The notes below the pieces were generated by a model. The model saw only the letters and a list, made by a program, of their open reading frames with translations. It did not search any database and had not been told where the DNA came from. 64,000 nt of DNA, taken from assembly GCA_916048095.2 (NCBI GenBank), contig OU696585.1, positions 2,517,871 to 2,581,870 of the forward strand, read 5' to 3'. Position numbers and translations under genes: made by a program. This DNA comes from Sacculina carcini (Eukaryota; Arthropoda; Thecostraca; Sacculinidae). Every line of letters starts with the position of its first letter. Within the stretch, counting starts at the first letter, position 1. Shown here piece after piece: positions 37,796 to 50,514 of the stretch.

Positions 37796-38130
37796 TGTAC
37801 TCACTAGTTGTACTCACTAGTTGATGTGTACAGGAGATGAGAAAGGCTCAGACTGTACTGTCTCCAAACCCACTATTGTCTAATCTACGCATAAATTGTC
37901 CAATACTACTTGATTCCACTACATAGTTTTCTAGACTATTCCAAACGTCGATACACCTATTTGGGAAACTATATTTCTTTATATCCCTAACCACTCTGGT
38001 CTGCCTAAGGCATTTATTGTGTCCCCTTCGATCTCTCTCACTCCAAACTACCCAACCTTTTCTATCCAGTTTGTCTTTGCCAATGCTATGCTTAAAAACG
38101 TTTATTAAATCGCCCCTTAATCTTCTCATC
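37796..38130 (-). mobile_element. LINE 3' end, second copy
   Basis: Minus strand reads RLRGDLINVFKHSIGKDKLD, RRGHNKCLRQTRVVRDIKKY, SFPNRCIDVWNSLENYVV, with a tandem TACAACTAGTGAGTAC tail (37797-37824). Same family as 36,186-36,650. Confidence 0.85.
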
Positions 38131-39814
38131 GCTAATGTGTGCTTGTATGTGTGTGTGTGTGTGTGTTGTAATTTAATCAGCGTACAATGACAACATTAGC
38201 GAGAATCCAGACATCGCGTGAAAACACATCGAACACATCGTAATGCTTCGATGTCGTGAGACACACATGAATTAGCCAGAGTGTACAATTGCACAATTGC
38301 ACAACTGATGGAACAGTGAAACACACAAACTTATCAGTGTCCATATCCGTCCAACAACACACTCGCAATTGCAAACAAACACACACACACACACATACAT
38401 GCACGCAAACGAAACCGCACAGATGAGCGGCAAAAACGTCAAAAATTAAAAAATCGCCTCTGTTGTAACAAAACAGACGGCTGGACGTCACTGGGTACGT
38501 GGAGTGGAGTCGTGTTCGCCAATCAGTATAGCTATCTAGCCGTGCGATCATCTCGGCTGGTTGGTTTAAAGCGAATCAAACATACTCGCCGGCTTTGAGC
38601 AACGGTCAGAATGAATGACAATTAAAAGTGAGATAATTCACGATTGATTGTTGTCCATACTGCGAATTATCGCGATTTTTCTTAAATTTTAATGAAATGG
38701 AAACATCAAGAAGCCTAGCTGAGATATATTTTAAAGCCAAATTACTTCAATGTAAGACGAACGTTGATGTTGAAAATGAGAACAAACTCATCTGTTATAA
38801 TGTTTGACACAAAAAAGTATATATATAACTCACAGACGAGCAGAAATTCAATCACATCTGTTCAAGACTCACCGTTAAACAATTAAAACCTGAAACACGA
38901 ACAAACACATCTACAAATTTCACGATAAACAAAAAATCGGCGCTGGAAATTGAAATGTTCAAGAGCTGCCAAATTGTGAATCAAACAGCTCACATTTGAA
39001 AATCTAAAATGTAACGTCTTTCCATAAAAATTAACCATTATTACATTAATCAATATGAATATCTTATCGATAAATTTTAATTAATTATCAGTCGATTGGT
39101 ATAGATAATGGGATCGAAAAGCATCTCATGTTTGCATTATCATGATTTTTGGAAACATATACAAAAACACCTAAGCTGCTTGATTTATTCAGCTCTTCAA
39201 CATCTCACATTTTCATTAATTTCGCTTTGCATATTTCATGTCATTTAGTTTTTTCCTTATCCAATTATATTGTCTACTGATACTAAAAGTCCAAAAACTA
39301 GTGAATTCCATGGCGATCCATAATGTCGCAAAGTCCATATAGGGCCAGATAAAGCTAAACGAATAAATTACCAATATTATTTGTAATTGATCCGTTAAAT
39401 ACCGCCAATGATGCTCATTTACGTTTAAAACAGTCCAATTGTTTCAAATAAATTGAAAATAATTTCAAATTCAAACAAAATAATTTCAAATTTAATTAAA
39501 TCTACAATACTAAATAGTAAACTAATTGGCATGCGAAATTTCTCATTTGTTTGTTTATTTATTTTATTTTAATATTTATACTTGATTTTATAGTTGTTGT
39601 TGTATAGAAGTTTAACGACTTAGCCACTTAGCTACACGAGAACCAATCAGAATATAAATAAATCTTGTTGTATCTTCTGTTACTGCTCCCTTATCATTTC
39701 TGCTGGTGCCTTACTCAACTCAACGAATAAACAGCATTCTAAAAGTGATGTAGTCGGATACTGCAATCAAAAATAGATTGTTTGTATTCCCCTGATGACG
39801 TCTATGATTATAGC
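38131..39814. other. Intergenic, nothing recognised
   Basis: AT-rich, one CA run at 38380-38396. No ORF or repeat family of this window is found. Confidence 0.5.
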
Positions 39815-40155
39815 GCATCGCGTAGATGCTCGGGTGTATGGGGGTATATATACCCCCATACAAATTGATTGATATGCAATTATACCCTCCAAAAAATTTG
39901 CTGAGCTCAATTAATCGGGTATATTACCATAAAAATAAGCATAGGACAAAGGACAATACGCAAAATATGTAAGCAATTATAAATATGTGAATAATTAAAC
40001 TTTACGCAATGTATTTTTCATTGAGGTATGTGTGTGTTGTAATTGAATAGGCCGACAATAGTTGAGGATCTCATGCAATTGACCAACTGAGTCAACTTTG
40101 AACACTAATGCATGATGACTGTTATTTCCCCGAGCCTCGACAAAAATCTACACTC
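39815..40155 (+). mobile_element. MITE-like repeat with TATACCCCC palindrome, copy 3
   Basis: Holds the same perfect GGGGGTATATATACCCCC palindrome at 39840-39857, then GATATGCAATTATACCCTCC, TATGTGTGTGTTGTAATTGA, and a right end of CCTCGACAAAAATCTACACTC. Confidence 0.75.
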
Positions 40156-40825
40156 TGTTATAGCGTCATGTGTTTCATCAACGCATGCGTTCTTGTATTG
40201 ACTCATGTAGTCTAGGGGAGTGATTCCCCATGACTCATCAAGCCTTTGCGCGTCTAACGTTCCTTGCGGTTCAGTGGGATCTTACACAGACGCAAGACAC
40301 TGCAGTAAAGAATTAAGTTTGTTTGTTGTTTGTTTGTAAGTTTGTTTGTACACATAAGTTTGAACACAAGCCCAAGTCGAGTGTTGGGTGTTTGTTTATG
40401 CTTTGATTTGATTTGAAAATCTGCCAGCCCAGTGTAAAAAAATATGGCCAAATATAGAATCTTGATAATGAAGAAATAAAATAAATTGCTACAACATTGT
40501 AAAAGCATTGTAAAATACTGTTAATATAAAATCAACGTTTAATTACTGTTTTTTGTTACAGTTATAAGTACAGAATGCCAGTATTTTATTTCGTTAAATT
40601 CTAGGGTTGACGCTGCTTCTTGTCTATAGTGCGACCCCGCACTCCCTAAAATGCCATAAACTTTCCTGAATTTTGTATTCAGGAATAAGAGTATTTTACA
40701 ATTACCGTTTTATCAGGTGAACAATTTTCTGAGCTACAGTTGAATAAAGTGTATCAGAACACGCAATATGCGTGTGTGTTGTGTTTGTGTGTCAATTTTG
40801 TATGTTAAGCTTGTGAGTCGGCAGA

Positions 40826-41022
40826 AGCGGCGCCAGGTTTTTCTGATGGGGGGCTGAGGAGAGGCTACGATAAGCGATGCGAGAGCTTGGCGAAATATGA
40901 GTAACCACAGTCGAATTGTTTACGGTCAGGATTTTCAGGGGGCTAAACAAGGATTTGGTATATTTTGACAAGGAGCTTCAACCCCTCTAGGCTCTCCCCC
41001 TCGGCGCCGCCTCTGTGCGTCA
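40826..41022. mobile_element. MITE-like element with GGCGCCGCC inverted ends
   Basis: Ends AGCGGCGCCAGGTTTT and CTCGGCGCCGCCTCTG, about 195 bases apart. It belongs to the group with the elements at 33,985 and 45,690. Confidence 0.65.
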
Positions 41023-41059
41023 TGTTTGTAAAGGTTAAATTAAATATAGGTTAAATGCC

Positions 41060-41332
41060 TAAGTGACAGCTGCTACACGGGAAGAAGTCGAAGCTTATGA
41101 ACACACAGGCGTGCCCCGTGCAGCTCACTGCCACCGCAGAACCGACCCTCTCCACGCTATTACACCACGAGGACGAAAGACGTATTAGAGAGGGCCACCT
41201 CCCCAGAATGCATGGCACAACTCATGACTGATATCTGGTACTATTTACTGCTGGGTTGACAGGGGCTGTTGGATTATAGATTCGCCCAAAGAAATTCTCC
41301 TCCGCCAGGTTGCGAACCACGGACCTTCCGCA
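41060..41332 (-). mobile_element. tRNA-Val-derived SINE, family A, 5'-truncated head
   Basis: Minus-strand copy: AAGTGACAGCTGCTACACGG, the body, then GGTTGCGAACCACGGACC where the tRNA head breaks off. Confidence 0.82.
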
Positions 41333-42253
41333 TATATATTCTGCATGAATATAATTTTTCTGTCGCTACAAATAAATAGTTTCTACAAATAGCTACTCCG
41401 TGAAAACTCGAAACAGAGAAAAACAATAATGAAAATATTAGCACTAAAAACATAATATAAATTATCAAATAAGACTGAAGACAGTATAGAATTAATCGAG
41501 AAATTAATCACGTTAGCATATCTGTCGTGTAATCTGATTATGCAACACACGGCTATACGTTGATAGTTTAATGCAATTGCTAAATTTTAACCAAAAATTG
41601 ACTCATATTGTTCTTTTCATTGGCAAGCACAAAAGGTATATTCAATAACACACACACACACACACATACATACACACACGTGCGTGATATCGGTATATCA
41701 CTATATGACCAGACTTTCCATCACTGAATAACCATTTGCAGAAAATCACGTTATTTTATGTGTGTGTATGTGTGTGTGTGTGTGTGTGTGTTGCTTTTTG
41801 GAGCTTACATGCGTGCAATGGGCGTTGTTTGTGCAGTGTACGATCGCATGTGTGTATGTTCGTCTGTTGGCATGTGCATGTCCTCGTGTGTTCGCGTGTG
41901 TATGAGTGTGTGTATGTGTGTGTGTTTGTTTGTGTTTGTTTGTGCTTGTATACGCGATGGTGCTTTTTGTGTGCAATCGTATGGCGCGATAATCCTTCTG
42001 GGTTGGTGCCTCTGCACAACGTTTTTGCTTTCATTTTACCCGAATTAAAAATAAAAAAATCGGCTGCAGGTGCGCACCCAGTCAAATTTTGTACGGGGAA
42101 CAGGAAAAGTTGCCATACCATCTATGAACACTCCAAATGTACACGCATCCCGATTGAACATTCCGAGTCCATCTTGAGCACGCCACTGGCATTCGACGCC
42201 TATTTGCAACACTTCTATCGTTCGAAAAAATTCCCGAGTCACCGGACAGTCGA

Positions 42254-42265
42254 AAGACATACGCA

Positions 42266-42306
<41 letters not shown>

Positions 42307-42350
42307 ACACACACACACACATACAGACAGACACGGACAGACAGACTGAC
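42254..42350. repeat. CA / CAGA microsatellite
   Basis: (AC) run followed by ACAGACAG, about 150 bases upstream of the transglutaminase start codon. Further CA/TG runs occur at 41648-41680 and 41758-41945. Confidence 0.85.
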
Positions 42351-42497
42351 AGGATAGACTTAAAACGTCCAGTGCCTAGGCCGATGTGGAGTCATTCCTT
42401 TCAAGGATCCCGTCTTTGAAGGCACTCGCGGTCTGTACGCCAGCTGAAATCGACTTTCTAGTTGGAGTTCAACCTCGTCGGTTCCATTGAAGCCAGC

Positions 42498-45400
42498 ATG
42501 CTGCGATCAAGGACTAGCGGTGAGAAGACAAACATTCAGAAAAATTCAGTTCGATAGGATGATCGCAAAATTCATTAATTTCGGAGTGAATTGATTATGA
42601 AGCAGTAATCTACTCGAGTTTTCTCTGAACTCAACTCCTTTTGTTCTTCTTCTTAACTCTCTTCTATATTTTCGAAAGATCTCTTAAGATTCCATATGAA
42701 GACATTTAGAAAGACCTGAAAACTTCTTCTTCTTCACTTTCTTCTAAAGATCTCAACACTCTTCTTTTCATTTTCTATCCAAGTTTATATCTAACTATAC
42801 TTTCCAGTTTTATGGGAAGGGTTGATTATGCTTGGCAAGGCGAGATATACTGTTTTTACATTGGCTTTTCTAGACAAAATTCATTTAAACAAATGATAGT
42901 CATGTGTAATGATACCATCTTGTAATTCACCCAAATTAAAACGGCATTAGTACAGCAGCATCATTTTAACATTAGCGATTCGGCGGAACTGAAAACTTTC
43001 AGATAATGCTATCCGTTTCGAAAATCTATAGCCAAAAAATTAATATTCACCTACACGCTTAGAGCACAACCCAACCATCACTCAGAACTCAGAACCCGAA
43101 AATATCCCCAGCATGGTGTGGAGTGAAGTTTACCCCGGTATGGAGTGAAGCTTGCAATGGGCATATATGTGTGTATTTGTATACTTTATATCCGAATTAT
43201 GTCATTGATTTTGATCTATTGTACATCAATCTTGTAACCTTTGTTATTCCTGTACTTAAATGTGTAGAATATACTACTAATAATCATGCGTTTTGATCAT
43301 AACACCTTCGATATGTGATCAGGCTGAATACTGATGCGATAGAAGACATTTGAGTCAAGTTTCATAATCAGCAGCTCAATTTTAGTCAGAATTTGTTTTA
43401 AACCTTTTTGCGAGAAAAGTCTTTGTTGACCGGTGAAATTTTTCGCTAACAGATACCAGCGGGAATACGTCGGACGTTCTCCAGGTGCGTCGTGTCGACT
43501 TCTTGGTGGAGAAGAACGCCCAGACACACCGCACCACCGACTATGATCTCACTCGAGAAGGAGCGAGCGAAGAACTCGTTGAGCCTGTGTTGAGACGCGG
43601 AGGAACGTTCTCCTTGGTTGTTTACACCAAGAATCGATCGTTTGATTCCAAAGAGGATCGTCTCTTCCTCACGATGTCGTTTGGTAATTACAAAGTCATA
43701 TCGAGTCACTATTTGAAAATGTTTGATTTTTCTTAAGAAAATCAACCGCCTGGTGATAGTGTTCAATATTTAGAGCATCACTCAAAAACCAACCAAAATT
43801 ACTTTAATAAGAAATATTTCAATAATTAAACTTCGTGTTGTATCTGAGCGAATTACATATACGTGTGCACGCATTTAAAATCATGTTTATTCGTGTTTCT
43901 ATATAAACTTTTTCTTTAAATTTTTCCAGTTAACCACTAATGATTAATAGAAATAGAAATATTAAATTAATAGAAAAACAAATATACATAATTTTCAACA
44001 GCAATATGTATAGTCAATGCAATGTTTCGAAATCATTTTTAGTTATTATATTTCTTGTTGGTTTTGCTAGTTTTTTATGTTAAGCTTTTCGGATGATCTG
44101 ATGTTTTAGTGACCAATGTCGCTTAATAATATAATTATAATACTATTACTATTATTATTATCATTTTTCCAATAATATATTTATATTATTATTTTTAGCG
44201 GTTGGTTAGAATTAGCAAGTTGTTTGGCTTTGTGAAGCCTGAGTTTTGTTTTGCGTTTGATACTGGCTTGCTCAGGCGAAAGACCGCGTACTTCGTTGGG
44301 CACCGCTGTGAATTTGCGAGTGACAGACAGCGATTCGTTCAGAGGAGACAAGGACTACTGGGATGTGCGCATGCAAAGCAAAACGGCCGATTCTTTCGTA
44401 TTAGAGGTAAAATAACACCGTTGATTACCAGCTCCCAAATGGCTCAGTAGCTTAGACTCTGAGCTCTCGTGTGGCAGAGGTTCGCGGTTCGAATCCTGGC
44501 CCGGGTTCGTTCATCAACACCTCCGCTTGAGTCTACCGGGAGTCCCCACTGTAGATGGGCGCACAGTGGGGCGCGCCATATAGTCTCAACTGGCTGGTGC
44601 GCGCTTAAAACACCAACAGCAACAACAACCGTTGCCCTCCTACAAAGACACCCATCGGACATACACAAATCAGAAAACACACTCACACGCGAAAACAAGG
44701 TGCATCTGGCCAGATTGAGATGCGGTCATCCTGCCCTTCTGTCATATCAGAAAAAGTTTAATGACTCAATCGATGACACCTGTCCAGATTGCAATTCAGC
44801 ACCACACACCATCACACACATCATGCAACACTGCACAGCACACACACAACTCAGACGCCAACACAAAATAAAATCCACAAGGGACCTGTGGAACAACCCG
44901 GTCACAGTGTCGTGTCTTTCCTCAGCAGCTCGAGGCTGCTCGGCCAGACAACCTGAGGAACATCAACAACAACAACAACGGTTGTTTCTCTTTAAAATCG
45001 CTATGCCTTCTCTCGGAGCTAGGGATTTTGTACCTAGGGTACGTTTGGTGCCGCTTCCTTGCCGACTATCTTTTCCGTTTCTAACTAACATAAGCTAATC
45101 CGATCTTACGTAACCTAACAAATGAAAAGAAAGACGGCCGGGACTGAAGCTAGACCAAATGTACCGTAGGTCAAACGTCCCAACTCTGATCTTCTCTGTC
45201 CGTTTATTGTTGTTTTATTTGTATTATCATCTATTATTAATTACAGGCAAATCCAGTAGCATGGGAAGAGTGCAGGCACTATTGCCACCATGCGGTGACC
45301 CCATTAGTACCGGAAGCGCTCAAAAGATTTAAAGTGAAAAATAGTTCGAAAAGGAAATAATTCTGAAAGTATAAAGAGTTCGAAAGGAAAAGAATAAATA

Positions 45401-48400
45401 AATAACAATAACCAATAAATCATCATCCGATAACAAATTTTTTCAGTTTCACTAGTCTTGTCAGGTATCTTGCCGTATTCTTACATTGCTACCTTGTGTC
45501 TTTGATATCTTGTTAGATTAACGTACCTGTAGACGCTCTGGTTGGCGCGTGGAAATGTGACCTGAACACATCTCTGCTGAAAGGTTCCGGTGGAACAAAG
45601 TTCTCGTGTCCGGAAAACATCTACATCCTCTTCAACGCTTGGAATAAAGGTGAGATGACGTCTCTTCACTTTTTGTGGACCACAATAGTGGCGCCAAGGA
45701 GGATCTGAAGGAACCGAAGGCCCCTCCCAAAATCCCATGAAAGTGTGTCAAGCCTCCCAATGAGCCCCCACCCAAAATCCTGACCATGATCATTTCGAAT
45801 ACAGTTCGTCATGTTTCGCCAAACCCCAAATATTTTCCTTTGGCCCCCTCTGCCCCTCACTGGAAAAATCCTGGCGCCGCCTATGGTTGACTGCCAACAT
45901 ATTTATAATGCATTCACACAGCCAATCAAACACAATGACAAAATAGACTGCTGAATAGGAAACCAGTGGAAACGTTTGAATAAGAGCCGTCAAACTGTGT
46001 AGACCAGTGGTTCTTGACCTTTTTTCTCTGATTCCCCACTTCTTAATGAGCCATCTCTCCATTTTCCACAACGGCGCTGACAAATTCAATAAATTCAGTT
46101 GTTACATCAGAGTAAATGTCAAGAGGTGATTAGAAACAAAAATAGACGAATTTGAATTGATAAAAACACACATTTGTTTTTCTGTCCAGCCTTATCTTCC
46201 TTAGACCTACGACCTTAGCTTCCCACTTGGCAACTCTTCCATTCCCCACAGGTTAAGAACCACTGGTGTAGATCATTTGATCATAGCCGGTGATACATTG
46301 TCCACTAGGTAAAACTCAGCACCTACAGGAAACAATGCAAGGGTGTTGATGATGTCTGGAAAATATCATCATTTATCTGTGGTGCTTCAGCCGAAAACTC
46401 ACGAAATATACTGTTATGGAGCTGACAACTCCATATAAAATATTGGGCCACAAACGTTGCGCACATATATTGTTGTGGAGTTTCGACTGAGAGAATAGGT
46501 TTTTTGTTTACGTTGGGATTACGAAAACTACGAGTGTATGAATATTGTGTGATTGTGTATAAAAGGTTGTGATTGAGAACCTGCGTTTCCAGATTCTGAG
46601 AACCTACGTTGTAACAAATGGCGACGAGGATGGGATTTCTGGATGTTTGAAAATTCTGGAAATTTGCTTATTTGTTTCTGAAGTTTTTCGACGTGTTTTG
46701 TTGGTTCTGCATTTACTTTTGCGTGTCTCTACATACAACGCAATTTTTCAACGTGCATTTAGACTACTGCTCTGTCAATTTCGCTAAAATATTGTACTTA
46801 CGTAAAGGGCAATATTACCGATAGCGAGATGGCCGATCTACAGGAGGTACTGAAGTTGATGCAGGAACAGCTGTTACAACAGCAACAACAGATGACACTG
46901 CTTACACAAGCACTGCTGACATCAGGGGTTTCACAAAATGCTGGTAATACTGCTGTTGTGCCTAATTTTGCGGCGTTTGACGCTAGTGCGGAGTTATGGT
47001 CGGACTATTGGTCCAGATTTCAGACATTTCTTGGTGCACACTCCATTGCTGAAGGCAAGCAAGCGCAGGTTTTTCTAACCAATCAATCGCCGTCCGCATA
47101 CAAGCTACTGTCCAATTTGGCTCGACAGAAAAGTCCTCCAAAAGACATAAATGAGCTGACGGTGAGCGAGATCACTGCTTTCATGGAGGATCAGTTCAAC
47201 CCGAAAAAGTTTGTCATACGGGAACGATTCAGATTCTGGTCGAACATGCAAAGAAATCCGGGAGAAAAAATACAAGAACTAGCCGCGCGTATTCGCCTTG
47301 ACGCGGTTACATGTGATTTTTCTGCGATCAAAGATGCACAAGATGAGGCGCTGCGCACTCGTTTCATATGCAGTGTCAACAACGAGGCGATTCTCAAAGC
47401 TCTCTTCAAGGTACAGGATGATGAGCTCAATTTCTCCAAAGCAATCACAATTGCCTTGGAAGTCGAAGAAGCGGCCAGAGTAGCCAAGGAGACCGTGTAC
47501 GACACCACAAAAACTGTGAATCGTGTGGGCCCAGAAACGTCTTGTAAAAAGTTAAACGACACGCGTGCTTCAACAGCGTCTGGCAGCTCGGATGCCAACA
47601 CTACTACTAAACCACCCGAGCTGAAAACACCAATATGTTTTCGATGCTCCAAACCGGGTCATAAGGCGAACATGTGTGCTCACAAAGAGGACATTTGCAG
47701 GTATTGCCAAAAGAAAGGTCATCTCGAAGCGGCATGTTTACAGAAAAAGCGATCGCTAAAATTTAGAGAAGGTGAAGAAAGTGCGTTTCGAAAACTGAAA
47801 CAACCACTGGCTTCCGACGTCACTCTGGCACATTTTGACACATCACTTCCGGTCGGCATCGCATGTGACGCATCGGAAGTGGGACTGGGTGTCGTACTGT
47901 TCCACAGGTATCCGGACGGTTCCGAAAGTCCGGTGCGTCACGCATCGAAGGTATTGACAGACTGCCAGAGGCGCTACAGTCAGATCCAGAAAGAGGCGTT
48001 GGCTATCGTATTTGAGTTGCACAAGTTTCACCAATACCTCTACGGTCGACGATTCATATTGGTGACAGACCATCGACCTCTGCTGAGTCTTTTCGGGCCT
48101 TAAAAATCCACCCCAAAACTGGCAGCCAATCGTCTGGCAAGGTGGGCATTACTACTCAACTAGCATCAATACGATATTGAGTACCGCAACACCGGACAAC
48201 ACGGTAATGCAGATGCACTGAGTAGGGTACTTTCATAGTCTGATCCGGATTTCGATACCGCCGAGACGGAGAACGACTTTGACACCGTATGTACGATACA
48301 GACTCTCGATCAACAGCTCAAGACGGTAAACGCCACTACCTTACGTAAATCTTCGGAAAAGGAGGCATCAATCACTGCGGTGATGCGGTTTTGTCGAGAA

Positions 48401-50480
48401 GGCTGGCCCCCGGCTGCTTCAGATACAGAGGAGGTGAAGTACTATCGTAACATTGCTGAATCATTGTCCGTCTTGAACGGAGTGCTGCTGTATGGTTCCA
48501 GAGTGGTAATCCCAAGAGATCTACGGAAGGCGGTACTACAAATATTACACATTGGTCATTTCGGTGCCCAGCGAATGAAACAGTTGGCGCGCACAGCGGT
48601 CTACTGGCCGAATATAGACAGGGACATCGAGGAGAAGTGCCGCAGTTGTGAGTCCTGCGCTGAACATCGTAACTTACCTTCAAAGCTCACAAACCATCCG
48701 TGGATGCTTACGGAAAAACCATGGAGCAGGTTACATGTGGACCATGCTATAAATTTTCTCGGACATAACTGGTTAGTTGTTACGGACGCCTACACCAAAT
48801 ACCCCTGCATTCATCCAACTCAGTCGATTTCTACCAAAACTACGACAGAACTACTGGAGCAAGATTTTGCTCATTTCGGCTATCCACACACTATTGTGTC
48901 CGACAACGCAACGTGCTTCACGGGGGAGGAGTTCGGAAGGTGGTGCTCCGAGAGGGGTGTTACTCACCTTACGGGTGCCCCTTACCACCCATCCACCAAC
49001 GGGGCAGCAGAGCGCTTGATCCAAACGTTCAAACGTGCGATGCGCAAGTCCACGCTTACGCCGTTGTTGGCTCTTCAAGAATTCCTAATGCAGTTTCGGC
49101 GCACTCCCACGACGAGCGGCTACTCTCCCAGCGAACTGCTCAATGGGCGCCAGATGCGTACGCTGGTCGACACGTTGCTGCCTTCTCCGGTCCACACGGC
49201 TCAGCGTCAACAAACTGCGTTGGTGAAAAGGCAGAATCAAACTGTCCGTCTGCGGTCTTCGGGAGATCCTCATCAGTACAACAATGGAGACCCCGTCTAT
49301 GCACTGTACTGTGGCCCTAGGCGCGATCGGGATCCTCGGTGGGTTCAAGCCGTTGTGCTGAAAAATACAGGTTCGTGTACTTACGTCGTGAAGGTTCTAC
49401 CGAGAGGCCCTTACTGGAGACGACACGTTGACCAGTTGCGACAACGTCACGTTTCGCCTCACGATACGGAGCCGGGCGAGACGTGCATAACAGAAAGTTC
49501 TGGTGATTCATCAGAACACACGGCTACGACTTCAGAGCCAGTTGCGGAGGAAAGTCCTGCAAGCACTGCGGCGGGTTCGAGTGATGGTGGTAGTCTGAGG
49601 TTGTCGCAGCGTACTCGACAACGCCGTCGGTACTGGCCGTGCGAAGACTACGTCTTCCAATCATAGGGGGAGGTGTTATGGAGCTGACAACTCCATATAA
49701 AATATTGGGCGACAAACGTTGCGCACATATATTGTTGTGGAGTTTCGACTGAGAGAGTGGGTTTTTTGTTTACGTTGGGATTACGAAAACTACGAGTGTG
49801 TGAATATTGTGTGATTGTGTAATAAAGGTTGTGATTGAGAACCTGCGTTTCCAGATTTTGAGAACCTACGTTGTAACACATACAATTATTCAAAACTACC
49901 AAGCTGCTCCAAGATCAGGCAATAATTGATAGGAAGTTAATTTTTTGAGAGAGCGAAAAAATATATGAAATGGAATACCTGATAATAACTCTTCATAGAA
50001 GTAATACTCTATGGCTTCGTATTACGCTTAGCACCTAAATTTTGCTTCCCAAACATCTACAGTAATCTGGAATACTGCCTGCCTTTACTACAAGATCTCA
50101 CTTATCCATTTCGACCAAGTCAACGGTGAACTCACCAGCATTCAAATATAGCATACATCTCCTGGTTGAATTCGTATGAGGTATTGTTGTGTGCCAGTGA
50201 AAATGACGACGACGGTCTATGAATTACTTTGGAAATTCCATCAGTTGAGTGTGTTCGATTAATCTTTCACTCACTGGCACAAAAATGGCCGCCTTCAATA
50301 TTGCATCGGTTCGACACTGTTTTTTTGTCTTTTTCCACCGCTGTACACCTCATAGAACATGCCCTCACGCGATATTCTGATATCCTGTATGTCTGTCTTC
50401 TGACATTTTACCCGAATAAAAAAAAATTGTCTGTCTGTGTGTGTATGTGTGTGTATGTGTGAAAAACGGCGTGCGCTGCA

Positions 50481-50514
<34 letters not shown>

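Noticed and set aside
42080-42240. Upstream transglutaminase coding exon
   Set aside because: Some open sequence exists, but the seven-residue exon at 42498 already joins exon 2 in the right phase, and the candidate shows no transglutaminase similarity.
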